Shown one piece after another: positions 44,025 through 53,150 of a DNA stretch of 64,000 nucleotides. Numbering within the stretch: position 1 is the stretch's first letter; every line of letters starts with the position of its first letter. Source of the stretch: Candidatus Proelusimicrobium tauri (GTDB taxonomy: Bacteria > Elusimicrobiota > Elusimicrobia > Elusimicrobiales > Elusimicrobiaceae); the NCBI GenBank assembly GCA_002311025.1, contig DBYY01000001.1, forward strand, positions 228,157 through 292,156, in the 5' to 3' direction. The translations under genes and the position numbers were made by a program. Below the pieces are notes generated by a model. It was not told where the DNA came from and searched no databases. It saw only the letters and a program-made list of their open reading frames with translations.

Positions 44025-44831
44025 ATTCCTTAATAATTCTTTATTCCACATTATATAAATTTCAAAGTGTGGATTAGAGATTATAACTTCGGGATACTCT
44101 CGTGAATGAATAAAGGTTTCAGATAACTCATCTAGAAAGTTAAATAAAAATGTCAATATGAGTGTGAGATATGATTGAAGGATATATACTTCGTTGTGAT
44201 TAAATTTTATATTAGGTGCAAATTTTTGTATAAATGGATTTTGTAATAGGGATTTCATTTTTTGATTTTCTATTGAAAAGAGTTTATCTGATATATCGGA
44301 TTGAAAAGGAAAAATGAATACCTGAGATGATTGATGAGCATAATGATCTCTAATATTTCTAATAAACTGATACCACTCATCATATTTTAAAAGAATTTCT
44401 CTTAAATCATTTGTGATAAATTTTTGATATTTGCCTGATTTTGTTCCAGTAAGTAATTTAGTATAAGAATCAGCTGTGTTATTATTGCAGTTATGTTTTA
44501 TAAATAGCGCTATTTCATCCATTAAAGATCTTAACTGATAGTGTATATAAACTAATTGGATTTCAATATTTTTATTATCATTCCAATCGTTAAAATGTTT
44601 ACACTTATGAATGTTATATACTGCATAAAAAATATTATTTATCTTGTTGATAAGGTTATTTATATGGGATCTCGCTTTTAATTTTGCTATTGGATTAATC
44701 GTTTCCATATATAACTGTTGTAGATAGGAATGTATATACCACGTTTGAGGGAATCTATAATTACTAGTATTCTTTAAGAAAAATTTTTGTGCTTTACTTA
44801 ATTGTGATATCAATAAAGAGTTATTATTCAT
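44013..44831 (-). CDS. HEPN-like protein with an R-x4-H motif
   Basis: Unrecognised 272-aa, all-helical, strongly AT-coded protein. The segment YQFIRNIRDHYAHQS contains RDHYAH (about residues 161-166), the R-x4-H pattern of HEPN ribonucleases, in the right setting (middle of a helical domain, hydrophobic residues before Arg). HEPN proteins act as RNases in toxin-antitoxin, Abi and other defence systems. It is convergent with and overlaps the recombinase by 12 nt, and stands at the right end of the island. No antitoxin-like partner is beside it. Function remains a proposal until a fold search supports it. Confidence 0.6.
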   Translation of the reverse strand: MNNNSLLISQLSKAQKFFLKNTSNYRFPQTWYIHSYLQQLYMETINPIAKLKARSHINNLINKINNIFYAVYNIHKCKHFNDWNDNKNIEIQLVYIHYQLRSLMDEIALFIKHNCNNNTADSYTKLLTGTKSGKYQKFITNDLREILLKYDEWYQFIRNIRDHYAHQSSQVFIFPFQSDISDKLFSIENQKMKSLLQNPFIQKFAPNIKFNHNEVYILQSYLTLILTFLFNFLDELSETFIHSREYPEVIISNPHFEIYIMWNKELLRNLLK

Positions 44832-44890
44832 ATCTTTAATATATCATTATGTAAAATAAAATTCAATTAAAGAAAGAGATCCTGCATTTT

Positions 44891-44928
44891 GGCCAAATAG
44901 AGATAAAGACCTATTTATGGCCTTTTTT
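44891..44928 (+). terminator. Hairpin with T-run at the right island edge
   Basis: GGCCAAATAG and CTATTTATGGCC pair (one bulge) and are followed by TTTTTT. It contains one AGACCTA box (44907-44913). A second AGACCTA lies at 44951-44957, overlapping the palindrome ACCTATATAGGT (44953-44964). Confidence 0.6.
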
Positions 44929-45010
44929 GTGCTGCATATAAACCTCTCTAAGACCTATATAGGTATAAATTAACTTACAACTCCGACGAGAAAGGGGAAA
45001 ATCAAACAAC

Positions 45011-45036
45011 AAAAAAGACACTTTATTAAAAGTGCC
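45011..45036 (-). terminator. Terminator of the tRNA-Pro transcript
   Basis: On the minus strand GGCACTTT-TAAT-AAAGTGTC is followed by TTTTTT, 9 nt after the CCA end of tRNA-Pro(CGG). Confidence 0.85.
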
Positions 45037-45044
45037 TCAAAAAA

Positions 45045-45120
45045 TGGTCGGGGCGACTGGATTTGAACCAGCGACCTCACGGTCCCGAACCGTGCGCGCT
45101 ACCAACTGCGCTACGCCCCG
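45045..45120 (-). tRNA. tRNA-Pro (CGG)
   Basis: Complete cloverleaf of 76 nt with encoded CCA. Acceptor CGGGGCG/CGCCCCG, anticodon arm CACGG-TTCGGGA-CCGTG (anticodon CGG), T-arm CTGG-TTCAAAT-CCAG. Its 3' end matches the far island edge. Confidence 0.95.
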
Positions 45121-45159
45121 TAAATTGTAGATTATTTATTGCGTAAGAACTAAAAAAAA

Positions 45160-45234
45160 TGGTCGGGGAGCCGAGAATCGAACTCGGGACCTCTCGCACC
45201 CCAAGCGAGCGCTATACCACTAAGCCACTCCCCG
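45160..45234 (-). tRNA. tRNA-Pro (GGG)
   Basis: Complete 75-nt cloverleaf with encoded CCA. Acceptor CGGGGAG/CTCCCCG, anticodon arm CTCGC-TTGGGGT-GCGAG (anticodon GGG), T-loop GTTCGATTC. It lies 40 nt upstream of tRNA-Pro(CGG) in the same transcript. Confidence 0.95.
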
Positions 45235-45290
45235 AACAAGAAACTTAAAATTATTTACAACTTAATTTTAAGCACATATATATTTTAGCA

Positions 45291-45641
45291 TTATTTTACG
45301 ATTTGTGAAAGGTCTTTTTGAATTTCTTTTAAAAAATTAAGATCTCTTATCGTATAAAAACCTTCGGAATTTTTCGGTTTTGCACCTTTTTGCATAAAAC
45401 GGCTTAAATGTTTTTTTGCACCTTCAAGCGTCATTTTATGTTTCAAAGTTAATTCTTTTATTTTTAAAATCGTGTCTAAATCTTGGCGGGTATAACGACG
45501 ATGTCCGCTTTCTTTACGGATAGGTTTTATTATGCCGAATGCTTTCTCCCAATATCTTATGGTATATTGGGCGACATTGGTCAATTGTTCAATTTCGCCG
45601 ATAGTAAAATAAGATTTATTTTGAAGTTCTTCCAAGGTCAT
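45291..45641 (-). CDS. MerR-family transcriptional regulator
   Basis: A 116-aa DNA-binding protein. The N-terminal winged helix has YFTIGEIEQLTNVAQYTIRY (helix-turn-helix) and WEKAFGIIKPIRKESGHRRY with the arm TRQDLDTILKIKEL, the typical MerR order. The short C-terminus is basic and has no metal- or ligand-binding Cys, so it resembles the minimal MerR regulators found beside HU/IHF genes. Its start overlaps the HU stop by 26 nt, so the two are cotranscribed and translationally coupled. Confidence 0.9.
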   Translation of the reverse strand: MTLEELQNKSYFTIGEIEQLTNVAQYTIRYWEKAFGIIKPIRKESGHRRYTRQDLDTILKIKELTLKHKMTLEGAKKHLSRFMQKGAKPKNSEGFYTIRDLNFLKEIQKDLSQIVK

Positions 45642-45906
45642 AGTTATCTTCCAAGATATTTTTTGAGGCTTTAAAACGCACTTTAACTTTTGAGGGAACT
45701 TTAATTTCTTTACCTGTTTTAGGGTTTTTTAAAGTTAGGGGATTACTTTCTTTAGTCTTAAAAGTGCCAAAGTTAGATAAAACAACTTTATCGCCTTTCT
45801 TTAAAGCACTTTTTATAATAGAAAGGGTTGCCTCGACGGCGGTTTTTGCCTGCTTTCTGTCAAAAAGATAGCCAGAGAGGGCTTGTATAATATCTTCTTT
45901 ATTCAT
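45616..45906 (-). CDS. HU/IHF-family nucleoid protein
   Basis: A 96-aa DNA-bending protein with the full family layout: helical N-terminus (MNKEDIIQALSGYLFDRKQA), GDKVVLSNFGTFKTKES, the beta arm NPKTGKEIKVPSKVKVRFKA, and C-terminal helix SKNILEDNY. It folds as a dimer and bends DNA non-specifically (HU) or at sites (IHF); sequence alone does not decide. The overlapping MerR gene downstream is a gene pair also seen in other phyla with ihfA. It follows gpsA on the same strand after 17 nt. Confidence 0.93.
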   Translation of the reverse strand: MNKEDIIQALSGYLFDRKQAKTAVEATLSIIKSALKKGDKVVLSNFGTFKTKESNPLTLKNPKTGKEIKVPSKVKVRFKASKNILEDNYDLGRTSK

Positions 45907-45923
45907 AACTATACCTTTTTATT

Positions 45924-46913
45924 TTATTTAAAGCCGAGAGCCTCTATCAAAAGTTTCGGACTTTTTGCGTTGATAACAATTTGCCAAATAGAATCAATAA
46001 TAGGGCACTGTAATTTGTTTTTCTTAATAAGTTCTTTGACGCTTCTGACAGCAGTTGCACCTTCTGCAATAGTACCGACTTGTTCTTTTGCTTCTTCCAA
46101 AGTTAAACCTTGGCCAAGTTTTTCGCCAAGTCTTCTGTTGCGTGAAATAGCAGACATACCTGTTAAAACCGCATCCCCAAAACCGCAAAGTCCATATACC
46201 GATTCAGTCGTGCAACCTTGACTTTTCATAATGATATTCATTTCCTGCATAGATTTGGTTATTAAAGCGGCTTTTGTGTTTGCGCCATCGCCAAGACCGT
46301 CTAAAATACCGCAACCGATAGCAATAACATTTTTTATTGCTCCGCCATATTCGGCGCCACGTCTGTCAAAAGAAGTTTCAAGTAAAAGTGGCGGTTTGCT
46401 TAAAAGTCTTTTAAGTTCATTTAAGATAAGACCGTTATGTCCGGCTAAAATAACTTTTGTGGGCACATCTTTTGCTACTTCTAAAGCAAAACTCGGTCCG
46501 CTTAAAGCAAAAACATTTGTTTCAAGATGGGGGAGTTCTTCTTCAATAACTTCGCAAATTGTTTTAAATGAGCCTTCTTCAAGACCTTTAGACGCACTTA
46601 TGACAGGTAAATTTTTATCTTTAATCAAAGGTTTTATTTTTTTACAGAAAGAGCGCACCGCTTTAGAAGCGATAACAAAAACTATCATATCACTATCTTT
46701 TAGGGCATCTTCTTCACTACCGGTAAGAGTTATATTTTTGTGAAATTCGAAATTAGGAATATTAGGATGTTTTCCACCTGAACTAATAATATTTTCAAGC
46801 AAATTTTTATCATATTCCCAAAGGGAAATATTAAAACCTAGAGAGGCAAAATGCTGGGCAAGCACACTTCCCCAAACACCCGCACCGAAAACACTAATTT
46901 TTTTTATTTGCAT
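45924..46913 (-). CDS. gpsA: Glycerol-3-phosphate dehydrogenase [NAD(P)+]
   Basis: Reduces dihydroxyacetone phosphate to sn-glycerol-3-phosphate, the backbone for phospholipids (329 aa). The dinucleotide fold opens at ISVFGAGVWGSVLAQHFASL. Catalytic and substrate residues lie in SGPSFALEVAKDVPT, GAIKNVIAIGCGILDGLGDG with ANTKAALITKSMQEM, and GLCGFGDAVLTG. Start 46913 is chosen because the protein then begins MQIKKISVFGAG, as relatives do; in-frame ATGs at 46928 and 46940 are possible. It overlaps the plsY 3' end by 20 nt, so GpsA and PlsY, consecutive steps in lipid synthesis, are coupled. Confidence 0.95.
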   Translation of the reverse strand: MQIKKISVFGAGVWGSVLAQHFASLGFNISLWEYDKNLLENIISSGGKHPNIPNFEFHKNITLTGSEEDALKDSDMIVFVIASKAVRSFCKKIKPLIKDKNLPVISASKGLEEGSFKTICEVIEEELPHLETNVFALSGPSFALEVAKDVPTKVILAGHNGLILNELKRLLSKPPLLLETSFDRRGAEYGGAIKNVIAIGCGILDGLGDGANTKAALITKSMQEMNIIMKSQGCTTESVYGLCGFGDAVLTGMSAISRNRRLGEKLGQGLTLEEAKEQVGTIAEGATAVRSVKELIKKNKLQCPIIDSIWQIVINAKSPKLLIEALGFK

Positions 46914-47514
46914 TTTTCTTAGAACCATCCTCAAAAGCAAGTTCCTTATTTTCTAACATACGCTTGATATTAGGTATATGTTTGTAAATTACAATTGCGC
47001 CGATAACACATGCTAAAATGGAATAAGATAAAGGATAATCACCTACAAAAAAACTTGTTATAGGCAGAACTACTGCCGCTAAAATAGATCCTGGTGATAT
47101 TCTGCCTGTCTTCCAAACTACTAAAGCAAAGGTACAAAAACCAATGATTGTCGGTATTGGAAGCAAAGCACCGAAAACACCGGCAGAAGTAGCAACACCC
47201 TTCCCGCCTCTAAATTTTAAGAAACAGGTCCACATATGTCCGCAGATGGCGACAAAACCGCAAATCATAGGCATATAGATATTTTCGGGCACAAAGTATT
47301 TGGCTAGAACAACGGCAATAGCACCTTTTAAAGCATCACAGAAAAAAGTTGCCCAGCCGGCCCATTTGCCGACAATTCTATAAACATTTGCCGCACCCGG
47401 ATTGCCCGAGCCGTAATTACGTATATCAAATCCGTTTACCTTCTTGGTTATTAAATAACCGGAAGGGATACCACCAATCACATAATTTACAAGTAATAAT
47501 ATTATTGTTTCCAT
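46894..47514 (-). CDS. plsY: Glycerol-3-phosphate acyltransferase PlsY
   Basis: Integral membrane acyltransferase using acyl-phosphate to acylate glycerol-3-phosphate (206 aa). Five hydrophobic helices are visible, with the three active-site motifs: PSGYLITK (motif 1), GSGNPGAANVYRIVG (motif 2 region) and FRGGKGVATSAGVFGALLP (motif 3). Upstream, TATAAT ends 6 nt before ATG 47514 and no Shine-Dalgarno sequence is present, so this is another leaderless candidate. It heads the plsY-gpsA-HU-merR transcript. Confidence 0.95.
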   Translation of the reverse strand: METIILLLVNYVIGGIPSGYLITKKVNGFDIRNYGSGNPGAANVYRIVGKWAGWATFFCDALKGAIAVVLAKYFVPENIYMPMICGFVAICGHMWTCFLKFRGGKGVATSAGVFGALLPIPTIIGFCTFALVVWKTGRISPGSILAAVVLPITSFFVGDYPLSYSILACVIGAIVIYKHIPNIKRMLENKELAFEDGSKKNANKKN

Positions 47515-47533
47515 ATTTATATTATATTAAATT

Positions 47534-47573
47534 AAAAGCCCTAAAAATCTCTTTTTAGGCATTTTTAGGGCTT
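47534..47573 (-). terminator. Terminator of the alpha-2-macroglobulin gene
   Basis: Thirteen-base perfect arms AAGCCCTAAAAAT and ATTTTTAGGGCTT enclose a 12-nt loop. The minus-strand T-run is short (TTTTAATTT). Confidence 0.7.
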
Positions 47574-47581
47574 ATTTGGGA

Positions 47582-50500
47582 TTATTTTACCTTTATATAG
47601 AAACCGGCACTATGTGCGCCAAATTGCGGAGCAAATTGGCTTTGTATAACGGCAGCACCGGCATTATAAACACCGGCAGTTGTCGGGCGTAAAGTATATT
47701 TTAACTCATAAGTGCCGTTTGGCAAATAGTCAAAATAGAAATTAGTTTGACTGTTTTGCATTTCCTGATAATAGGACAAGCGATTATTATATTTCCAATT
47801 CGAAAGTAAATCTTGATTTTCAAAAGCGGCAGGTTTTAAATCGCTTACAGATACAAAATCAAACGGATTTTGACAGTTTATCGTAAGGCGGACCTGTATT
47901 TCACTGCCGACTTCTACTTCATCACCTTCTTTAAGTAAAATTGCCTGTTTATCTTTTACTAGATAGTATTCCTTTTTGATATTCATTAAGCCTTCTTTGC
48001 TTTGTTCTTGAACCTTACTAGAGGAATAAAGTGTTGTTAAAGAGGCAAAATCTTCCAAGCCGGAATCTTTTGATTTAACAATAATTGCGCTTAAACTTTG
48101 AGGTGTTGCTTCTTTACCATAAGCGGTAAAAGTAAATTTACTTTCGTCAATATCAAAGGGTTGCGCGTCTATGGTTGTGTTTTTATTGTTCCAAGTGATA
48201 TCAAAAGTTTTTATTTGCTCAAGGGCATTTGTTCTTTTCATTACATCAAAAAGAGTTAAAACCGCTGTCGCTGCTTGTTCGGAATTATCCCAGAAAGTCG
48301 CTCCCTTTTGGAAGATTAACCATTTTGTAAGTCCTTTTAAGCGAGGATCTTTCGGATTAAGCGTGAGTAGGGCTTTTATGGCTGCGCTATGTAAAGTAAT
48401 GGAATCATTAAACCATTGCCAAGATTTTTCTTCCGGAGCCCAATGAATGCCTGTTATATTGGAAGTTTTTGCGCTATCCATTAAACTTGCGAAAATCTTT
48501 TGAGCGCGAGTTTTATTGCCAAGTTTAGTCCAAACAATAGTCGCGTATGCTTTACCAAGCGGTGTCATTTTGTTTATAAAATTATTTGACTGTTCCATTA
48601 AAGTTTTAACATCATAGGTATACCAATCATCCGGGAAAGATGTCAAAATAGTTGCCAAATAAAGTGCCTCACTTAGGTTATACTGAGTTGGCTTTGCTAA
48701 GTTTAATTTAATTTCTTTTGTAACATAAGCAAGGGCTTTTTTGGTCATATTTTCGTCAATTTCAATATCCCAAGATTTTGCTAAACTTGCTTTTTCAAGA
48801 TAATAAAGCGTTATATAAACACTTCCCTGTCCGCCTTTTATCCAAGAAAAAGAGCCGTCGCTGTTTTGATATTTAGCAAGTTCTTTAGTTATTTCTTTTT
48901 GTTTTTTGCTTACTAAACTTGCATTAAAGATATCAATAGTATTTTGTGCTTGATAACCTTTTGAAAGGCAAAGGAAGGGACTATTAGATAGTTGATTTAA
49001 AAGTAAATTTTCATCACTTTGCCAAGCGGCATTAATAGTCTTTCTCTTCGGTAATTTTGCTGCTGCTTCTTTAAATTCGGGGTAGGTTGTATACAATTTG
49101 TTTAAAACCGCTAAAGGATAGTAATTTATAAGTTTGCTTGTTAAAGTAGGGGATTGATATTCTACTAAAAGCGGCATAGCATTTAAAGCAGGCATAATCA
49201 AAGAAGGGGCAATATTTAATTGCACGGTTTCAAGTTGTAAAGTTTTATCTCTAAGTAAGTTTTCAACAGAAAGTTTATTGATACCTTCTTTTAAAGAAAT
49301 GGTTTCACTTTCAATAAGTCTTTGTCTTGAAGGTAAAAGCGGTAAAACTTTTTCTTCGCCGTCAAGCAAACTGCCTGAGCGCGCAACGGCACTTATTTTT
49401 ATAGTGCCGATATCGGCCGGTGCTTCGAGTTGCCAAGTTAAAACCTTTTGTTCTTTTGGCGCAAGAGCGATTTCTTGTTCGGTTTTATTTAACTTGAAAA
49501 GTTCTTGTGCTTTTTCTTCGTTAAGAGAAAGGTAAAGAGAAACATTTGTTTGTAAAGTTCTACTAGTATTATTAACCAGCATTGTTACAAGTTCAATTTT
49601 ATCTCCTTCTCTTAAAAAGCGCGGGGCTTGTAAGGTTAAAAATAGATCTTTTGTAGAAGTAAGAGCGAAATCGGTCTTGCCGGTTTTTAAATCTTTACTC
49701 CATAAAGCAGCAAGTATTTGCCAACGTGTGAGTAAATCGGGTAATTTAAAAGAGAAATTTGCCTTGCCTTCTTTTACATCTAAAGAAGGATTCCAATAAG
49801 CCGTTGTTGCAAAATCCTGGCGAAGAGAATTATTTTCCTTAGTTGCTACTGTATCAGATAGTGAGTTAATACCTAAAGCACTTTCTTCCATAGCCATACC
49901 GTCTGTTTCAATGTCGGCAGAATTGTTTACAGCACGCATATCGGCAGCGGCTGCTTTTGCCATAGCAAAACCTTTTAGCATACCGCCGCTGTATGCTGCT
50001 GATTCTCGGTAAAGTCTTCTTGTAGGATAATAATTTTTTGCGAAATTGGCGGTAAACAAAGCATTGCCAAAAATGTTTTTGTTGTATACCGAAGGTAAAT
50101 CTAAATTATGTTGTCTATAATAATCAAGGGCTTTATCATAAACACTTATTATGGCTTTTGCGTTTACGGGGGAGTTCATTTCATCTTTTGCCTGCAAGGA
50201 AATTTCCGCCGTAGCACCGGGTTCAAGGGTGTTTTTACCTTCTAATTTGGCATTGATTTTTGTATTTACATAAATCACCGGTATATTTATTACGGATGTG
50301 TAAGTTTTGTAATCGGCGGCACCGAACCATCTTAAATAAATACCGCCGCTATAACTTGATTTTATAGGTATTTCCAAAACCACAACGCCGTTTTTATTTA
50401 AAGTTTTTTCGTCTATTAAGAAAGTTTGTTTAAAAATTTCCACATATTTTGAACGGGAGTTAAGATCGCCAAGTAAAATTAAAGCAGTTTCTTTTGGTGC

Positions 50501-53125
50501 ATATTCTAGGTGTTCAGCAATAGCAACGCTCGGTAATTTGAGTTTTGTATCTTTTACATTTACTACCAAAAAGTTTAATTTACCTTCGTCTTTATCTTTA
50601 TTAAATTTAAGTTGATAAATACCTTCTTCAAGTTTAGGCAAAGTTATCTGTGTGGGTTCTTCTTTTCTAAAGGATACCTCAAAAATTTTTACACTTTGTC
50701 CTTCTGTAAAAAGTTCTTGATTATCCAAATTGAAGTCCTGTTCTGTATCTTTTAAGTTTAATTTTATAATGCTGGCTTTTGCTTTGCCCAAAAGAGGTTC
50801 TTCGTCGGCATTAACCATTTTTACGGAGATTCTGTTTGTTTTTTCTGTGGTAAAGAAACCTTGCTCTCTTTTCATAGCAAAAAAGTATTTTTGTTTGCTT
50901 ACGGTATAAGTTTTTGAACCTTGTATGGTATTGCCGGCTTGGTCTGTTATGAAAACTTTAACTTCGTAGCGGGCAGGCAAAACAATTTCTTTATTTTCTT
51001 CTTTAGGTATCCAAGTAATGCTGAAATTTCCTTCATTGTTTGTTGTTGTATTACCTTCAATGGCTTTTTCCCTATCGTTTCTTATAGGTAACCACCAGCA
51101 GAACCACGGGCGGAAATAGGTCTTTGTAATTATGTAAGATACTTTTGCTTTTGCTACTTTATCACCTCTGAAATAAGCGGCATTACCATTAATTGTAATG
51201 GGGGTATCAAAAGAAGGGGTATCTTTATAATTTTCAAAAGTAATTTCAAATTCCGGTTGTTTATATTCTTCTACGGAAAAAGAGGCGTTGATATTGTCTG
51301 AAGAAATAGTCCAATTACCGAGCATAGCATCTTTCGGCAAAGTAAAAACGGCGTTTGCCGAACCGAATTCATCAAGAGTAATTTTCTTTTTTTCCGTTTC
51401 GCGCCAATTAGGGGAGAAAAGTTTTACTTCAATAGTCTTATTAGTTAAAGGTTTCCAAAAAGAGTTTTCTTCAACACTTGCCATAATTTGCATTTTAACT
51501 TCTTGCCCCGGTTTGTAAATTGCACTATCGGTATTCATTACATAGACGGGGTATTTTTGGTTTTCTTTATGGACAAGTTGTAAATTATCAAGTAAAGCAT
51601 AACTGTTTTGATATTCACCGAGTGCTTTTTTATTATAAAGATTAGGTGCGATTTTTGTCTTTGCTTGACCTAATTTGTTTGTGGACATATTTAAAAGATT
51701 AAGATTAGTAATTATTTTTGCTTTTTCAATAGGTAAACCTGTTTTTGCGTTTAGAGCATAGAAGTGAGCATAAGAACCTTTATTGTTTAACTGATACAAA
51801 TTATCCGTCGTATGATAAGAAGTCTGCATAAGCACCAAGTCAGAAGCATTAATAATAGAGGTATACAAATTTTCTTTTAAAAAATCTTTTGAGGCATCAC
51901 TTAATACGATATAATAAAATCCCGGCTCAAGAGCGGGTATATTAAATTTAGTTTCCAATCTTTGATATTTTTTTGTGTAAGCAGGCGAAAAAGAAAAAGT
52001 TTTAAAAGGAGTTCCTTTTTTAAGAGATTCTTCTAACTTGTTGTCGATATACGCTCCATTTTTATATAAATTTTCGGCAGATAATTTATAAATATAGCCG
52101 TTAATTTTTTCAATATTTGCTACTTTACAAGAAACGGAATAATCTTTATTTGGGGAAATATCCCTTTGTATGTTTTTTGTTATGTAGAACATTGGTCTTA
52201 AAATATCTTCTTTATTATAGCGGCAAGTTTGCGTAAAGTTATTTTTTGGTGTTGTTAAACAAAGGTCTAATCTTTGCACGGCTTTTAAATAATCTTCTTT
52301 AGAAGATAAAATTGTTGCACTCTCAAGCAATGCTTTTGCTTTTGCAAGAGGATATTTTGCTTTAAAAAGATAAGGTTTAACTTCTTCTAAATTACAAGTA
52401 TTGGCATAATCTGCAATGTAATCAAGACAAGCGGAGAGTTTTGTTTGATTATTTTTATTTTTGAAAAGCATAATTCTTTGAACTTTATAAAGTTCTCTTA
52501 CGGCTTCTCTATCTTTACCGGCAAGTTTATAACTTTCTTCAAGTAATTTTTCATAAGGTAAGATATTTTGTGCTCGCCATTCTTCTATAAGGGAATCATA
52601 TAGGGTCGGGGTAATTTCATTATTTCCGTTATAGTAGCGGGTTAAGGATATATAAGGAGTAGCCGCTTTAGCAGGAATATTGATAAGATTTTCTCTCATA
52701 TCCCAAAGTTTTTGGTAAATATCTTTTATTTCTTTTTCTTTTTGACCGGCGGTCCACTTTGTCGGATCGGTTTTGCTTTCAATTAAATCAGGACTTTGGT
52801 AATTATAAAGGGTTCTGTTTAATAATTGTGTTTTTAATAAATAATACTGGGCTTTGACGGTATTATCTTTAGGAAGAGGGAAAGAGTATATCGTTTTAAG
52901 TGCTTTATCATACTGATATAGGTGAGTATAGGCCAAAACGGTTTTTAGTTGGGCGGCGTATTTTTCCTGTGTCTTTTTGGATTTTAAGAAAGGTTCATAT
53001 TCGCTTATTGCTTGTTTATACAAACCTTCACTAAAAGATTTTTCTGCCTTTTCAAAAGTATTTTGTGCGTTTAAAAAAACTGCGCAACAAAATACACTTA
53101 AAATTAGAAGTAAGTGTTTTTTCAT
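47582..53125 (-). CDS. Exported alpha-2-macroglobulin-like protein without thioester
   Basis: A very large exported protein (1847 aa). A signal peptide (MKKHLLLILSVFCCAVFLNA, then Q) is followed by about 300 helical TPR-like residues, macroglobulin beta domains (TDSAIYKPGQEVKMQIMASV near 540 marks MG2), the bait-like region with an Ala/Met-rich stretch (GGMLKGFAMAKAAAADMRAV), the DLLTRWQILAALWSKDLKTG block, an alpha/alpha barrel and a final MG10-like domain (YTLRPTTAGVYNAGAAVIQS). The usual thioester C-x-E-Q motif at the start of the barrel is missing; the region reads MPLLVEYQSPTLTSKLINYY. So it should trap proteases non-covalently or act structurally. AAGGAG precedes ATG 53125. No pbpC is adjacent. 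Confidence 0.88.
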   Translation of the reverse strand: MKKHLLLILSVFCCAVFLNAQNTFEKAEKSFSEGLYKQAISEYEPFLKSKKTQEKYAAQLKTVLAYTHLYQYDKALKTIYSFPLPKDNTVKAQYYLLKTQLLNRTLYNYQSPDLIESKTDPTKWTAGQKEKEIKDIYQKLWDMRENLINIPAKAATPYISLTRYYNGNNEITPTLYDSLIEEWRAQNILPYEKLLEESYKLAGKDREAVRELYKVQRIMLFKNKNNQTKLSACLDYIADYANTCNLEEVKPYLFKAKYPLAKAKALLESATILSSKEDYLKAVQRLDLCLTTPKNNFTQTCRYNKEDILRPMFYITKNIQRDISPNKDYSVSCKVANIEKINGYIYKLSAENLYKNGAYIDNKLEESLKKGTPFKTFSFSPAYTKKYQRLETKFNIPALEPGFYYIVLSDASKDFLKENLYTSIINASDLVLMQTSYHTTDNLYQLNNKGSYAHFYALNAKTGLPIEKAKIITNLNLLNMSTNKLGQAKTKIAPNLYNKKALGEYQNSYALLDNLQLVHKENQKYPVYVMNTDSAIYKPGQEVKMQIMASVEENSFWKPLTNKTIEVKLFSPNWRETEKKKITLDEFGSANAVFTLPKDAMLGNWTISSDNINASFSVEEYKQPEFEITFENYKDTPSFDTPITINGNAAYFRGDKVAKAKVSYIITKTYFRPWFCWWLPIRNDREKAIEGNTTTNNEGNFSITWIPKEENKEIVLPARYEVKVFITDQAGNTIQGSKTYTVSKQKYFFAMKREQGFFTTEKTNRISVKMVNADEEPLLGKAKASIIKLNLKDTEQDFNLDNQELFTEGQSVKIFEVSFRKEEPTQITLPKLEEGIYQLKFNKDKDEGKLNFLVVNVKDTKLKLPSVAIAEHLEYAPKETALILLGDLNSRSKYVEIFKQTFLIDEKTLNKNGVVVLEIPIKSSYSGGIYLRWFGAADYKTYTSVINIPVIYVNTKINAKLEGKNTLEPGATAEISLQAKDEMNSPVNAKAIISVYDKALDYYRQHNLDLPSVYNKNIFGNALFTANFAKNYYPTRRLYRESAAYSGGMLKGFAMAKAAAADMRAVNNSADIETDGMAMEESALGINSLSDTVATKENNSLRQDFATTAYWNPSLDVKEGKANFSFKLPDLLTRWQILAALWSKDLKTGKTDFALTSTKDLFLTLQAPRFLREGDKIELVTMLVNNTSRTLQTNVSLYLSLNEEKAQELFKLNKTEQEIALAPKEQKVLTWQLEAPADIGTIKISAVARSGSLLDGEEKVLPLLPSRQRLIESETISLKEGINKLSVENLLRDKTLQLETVQLNIAPSLIMPALNAMPLLVEYQSPTLTSKLINYYPLAVLNKLYTTYPEFKEAAAKLPKRKTINAAWQSDENLLLNQLSNSPFLCLSKGYQAQNTIDIFNASLVSKKQKEITKELAKYQNSDGSFSWIKGGQGSVYITLYYLEKASLAKSWDIEIDENMTKKALAYVTKEIKLNLAKPTQYNLSEALYLATILTSFPDDWYTYDVKTLMEQSNNFINKMTPLGKAYATIVWTKLGNKTRAQKIFASLMDSAKTSNITGIHWAPEEKSWQWFNDSITLHSAAIKALLTLNPKDPRLKGLTKWLIFQKGATFWDNSEQAATAVLTLFDVMKRTNALEQIKTFDITWNNKNTTIDAQPFDIDESKFTFTAYGKEATPQSLSAIIVKSKDSGLEDFASLTTLYSSSKVQEQSKEGLMNIKKEYYLVKDKQAILLKEGDEVEVGSEIQVRLTINCQNPFDFVSVSDLKPAAFENQDLLSNWKYNNRLSYYQEMQNSQTNFYFDYLPNGTYELKYTLRPTTAGVYNAGAAVIQSQFAPQFGAHSAGFYIKVK

Positions 53126-53150
53126 ATAAAATTTCTCCTTGATTTTTAAA

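Larger units (their letters stand above)
28632..45051. mobile_element. Putative integrated island (defence plus phage-like genes) ending at tRNA-Pro
   Basis: The 13-bp AAAAAATGGTCGG at 28632-28644 is identical to 45039-45051, which covers the CCA end of tRNA-Pro(CGG) and its flank. Both copies sit beside similar hairpins. Between them the gene content changes completely: two defence operons, a terminase module, a large serine recombinase, DUF2924 and HEPN genes, with visibly more AT-rich sequence than the flanks. The integrase candidate is the recombinase at 42417. The second tRNA-Pro (45160) carries the same 13 bp (45154-45166), so the exact attachment copy is not settled. Confidence 0.5.
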
